Assembly (NCBI GenBank): GCA_016714605.1
Contig: JADKDL010000018.1
Span: 1-28,614, forward strand
Origin: Bacteroidales bacterium
Lineage (GTDB): Bacteria; Bacteroidota; Bacteroidia; Bacteroidales; UBA1715
Reading direction: 5' to 3'
DNA length: 28,614 nt
The notes beneath the pieces are model-generated. The model was not told where the DNA came from. It did not search any database and saw nothing but the letters and a program-made list of their open reading frames with translations. The translations under genes were made by a program, and so were the position numbers. Every line of letters begins with the position of its first letter. The first letter of the stretch is position 1. Positions 27,242 to 28,614 of this stretch are shown here, piece after piece.

Positions 27242-28614
27242 TTAAAAAAGTGAAGGCGCATCGGTAAAAAAGCTTTTCACAATTTCGGTTGTCAAATCAT
27301 TACTAGCATATTTGTCTTGTAAAACAGAAAACGGTATTATTGTTTTGCAACCTTTGGCATAGTTTGAGCATCCGAAGGCTGAATTTCCTTTTACAAAATG
27401 GCCTTTCTTACAGATAGGGCAAGAAATAGGTTTTGCATCTTTTGCATCTTTAGGTTTTTTTGCTGATTCAATTTTTTGCAATGTAATTTTACCATCATTG
27501 CCCAAAATCAAAATACCATCGGTAGTAATTCCCGCTTCGCTAAAACCACTTATTTTGGCTGTTTTTCTTTTGTCAAGTAGACCAATTACCTGTTTGTCGG
27601 TGAGGGTTTTGTTGAACTGAATAAAATGTATTAAGAAATTACAACCATTATTGTAAAGTGAGCATCCGTAAGCCGTTTTTCCTTTTTTTATGGTACCCTT
27701 GCCGCAAACCGGACAAGTAATAGTGGCACTATTGTTTACTTCTTTTGGGGTGTAGTTCTTTGGTTTTTTTTCAGTGTTTTTCTTTTTCTGAGTATCTTCA
27801 GAAATTATTGTAATTCTCTTGCCCGATTCCAACTTTACAACAGAGACCAATTCATTAACCATTTGTTTCATTTCATCCATAAAAACAGCCACATCATAAG
27901 CACCTTTTTCAATTTTTCGGAGCTTTGATTCCCAAATTCCGGTAAGTTCAACCGATTTGAGCAAATCATTTTGTATGGTTTTAATTAGTTCAACTCCTGT
28001 AGGTGTAGGAACAAGATTTTTTTTTTGACGCTGAACGTAGTTTCGTTTAAAGAGCGTTTCAATAATGTTGGCACGAGTAGAAGGTCTGCCAATTCCGTTT
28101 TCTTTCATTACATCGCGCAAATCTTCATCTTGTACCGTTTTTCCGGCAGTCTCCATGGCTCTGAGCAGGGTAGCTTCTGTATATAATTTGGGCGGAGTGG
28201 TTTCCTTTTTCTGAATTTTAGAGGTGAACACCCTTTTCACCAACTTCAAATACAGGCATTATTTGTTCATCTTGTTCATTATCATCAGCAATTTGTTTCT
28301 TAGGGTACAATTCACGCCAACCAGGTTCAAGTATTACCTTTCCGTTTGCTTTAAATTCTGTATCTCCTGCAAATCCTATAACGGTGGTATTTGAAACTAA
28401 ACAGTCGGGATAGAATGCAGCAAGAAATCTACGAGTTATTGCATCATAAACCTTTTTCTCATCTATGTGGAGCGATGATGGCGGATTTACACCGGTTGGG
28501 ATAATTGCATGGTGATCGGTAATTTTTGCATCGTCGAAAACTTTCTTGCTCTTTACTATCTTTTTGCTGAGTATTTTCTGAGTAAAAGCTTGATATGATG
28601 TGATTCCTTTCAGG
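27242..28614 (-). CDS. topB: DNA topoisomerase III, C-terminal part (partial; frameshift near 28223)
   Basis: Topoisomerase III is a type IA enzyme that passes single strands to separate linked DNA. The gene runs off the right end of the window, so the Toprim domain and probably the catalytic tyrosine region lie outside. Visible segments in order are VFDDAKITDHHAIIPTGV (near 28500), AAFYPDCLVSNTTVIG, ILEPGWRELYP and MPVFEVGEKGVH. The frame then stops; adding one base near 28223 continues it as TSKIQKKETTPP, followed by YTEATLLRAMETAGKTV, ENGIGRPSTRANIIETLF and LTGIWESKLRKIEKG. The C-terminal tail carries two related zinc-finger-like repeats: CPVCGKGTIKKG…GCSLYNNGC (near 27700-27640) and CPICKKGHFVKG…GCSNYAKGC (near 27420-27350). 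These four-cysteine fingers are known in the Bacteroidota TopB tail. The enzyme assignment is firm. Confidence 0.93.

Overview
The window is AT-rich DNA from a member of the Bacteroidota, probably a free-living, polysaccharide-degrading lineage using the type IX secretion system (T9SS). The grounds are: T9SS C-terminal sorting domains on five predicted proteins, a PorP/SprF-family outer-membrane protein, FecR with a DUF4974-like end, LysM and FISUMP proteins of the kinds seen in this phylum, signal peptides ending in xxAQ or xxSQ, and no clear Shine-Dalgarno sequences. I cannot name the genus.

Layout. 1-2218 (+): two badly frameshifted genes, an anti-sigma factor of the FecR family and an unrecognised exported, possibly beta-barrel, protein. 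2343-4719 (+): a five-LysM protein fused to a periplasmic-binding-protein-like domain. 8086-4932 (-): three tandem paralogues encoding exported surface proteins, ending at a 16-bp perfect hairpin. 11146-8489 (-): a beta-propeller-like surface protein with a type B sorting domain, followed by its PorP/SprF partner. 16844-11348 (-): a giant exported protein of about 1830 residues with a type A sorting domain. 17289-20102 (+): a GH5 endoglucanase fused to an esterase-like alpha/beta hydrolase. 20103-20510: a strict 21-bp tandem repeat array and a 28-bp perfect palindrome. 20685-23225 (+): a membrane-anchored CHAP protein, a FISUMP protein and a small T9SS protein. 23746-25748 (+): GH5-FN3-CBM6-type A sorting domain cellulase. 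27072-25820 (-): PagL-like acyloxyacyl hydrolase. 28614-27242 (-): topB, cut by the window end.

Together the genes describe an organism that exports cellulose- or glucan-degrading enzymes and large surface proteins through T9SS. The two GH5 enzymes are the only clear catabolic genes; there is no SusC/SusD pair or transporter, so this is not a canonical polysaccharide utilisation locus.

Nine of the fourteen protein-coding loci carry frameshifts. Several can be repaired by adding one base to a homopolymer, and the repaired proteins then match their families from end to end. I read most of these as uncorrected sequencing indels, not pseudogenes, and give joined coordinates for the repaired genes. 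The first 2.2 kb is much worse and could be real decay or a poorly polished segment. No tRNA, rRNA, CRISPR array, transposase or phage gene was seen.
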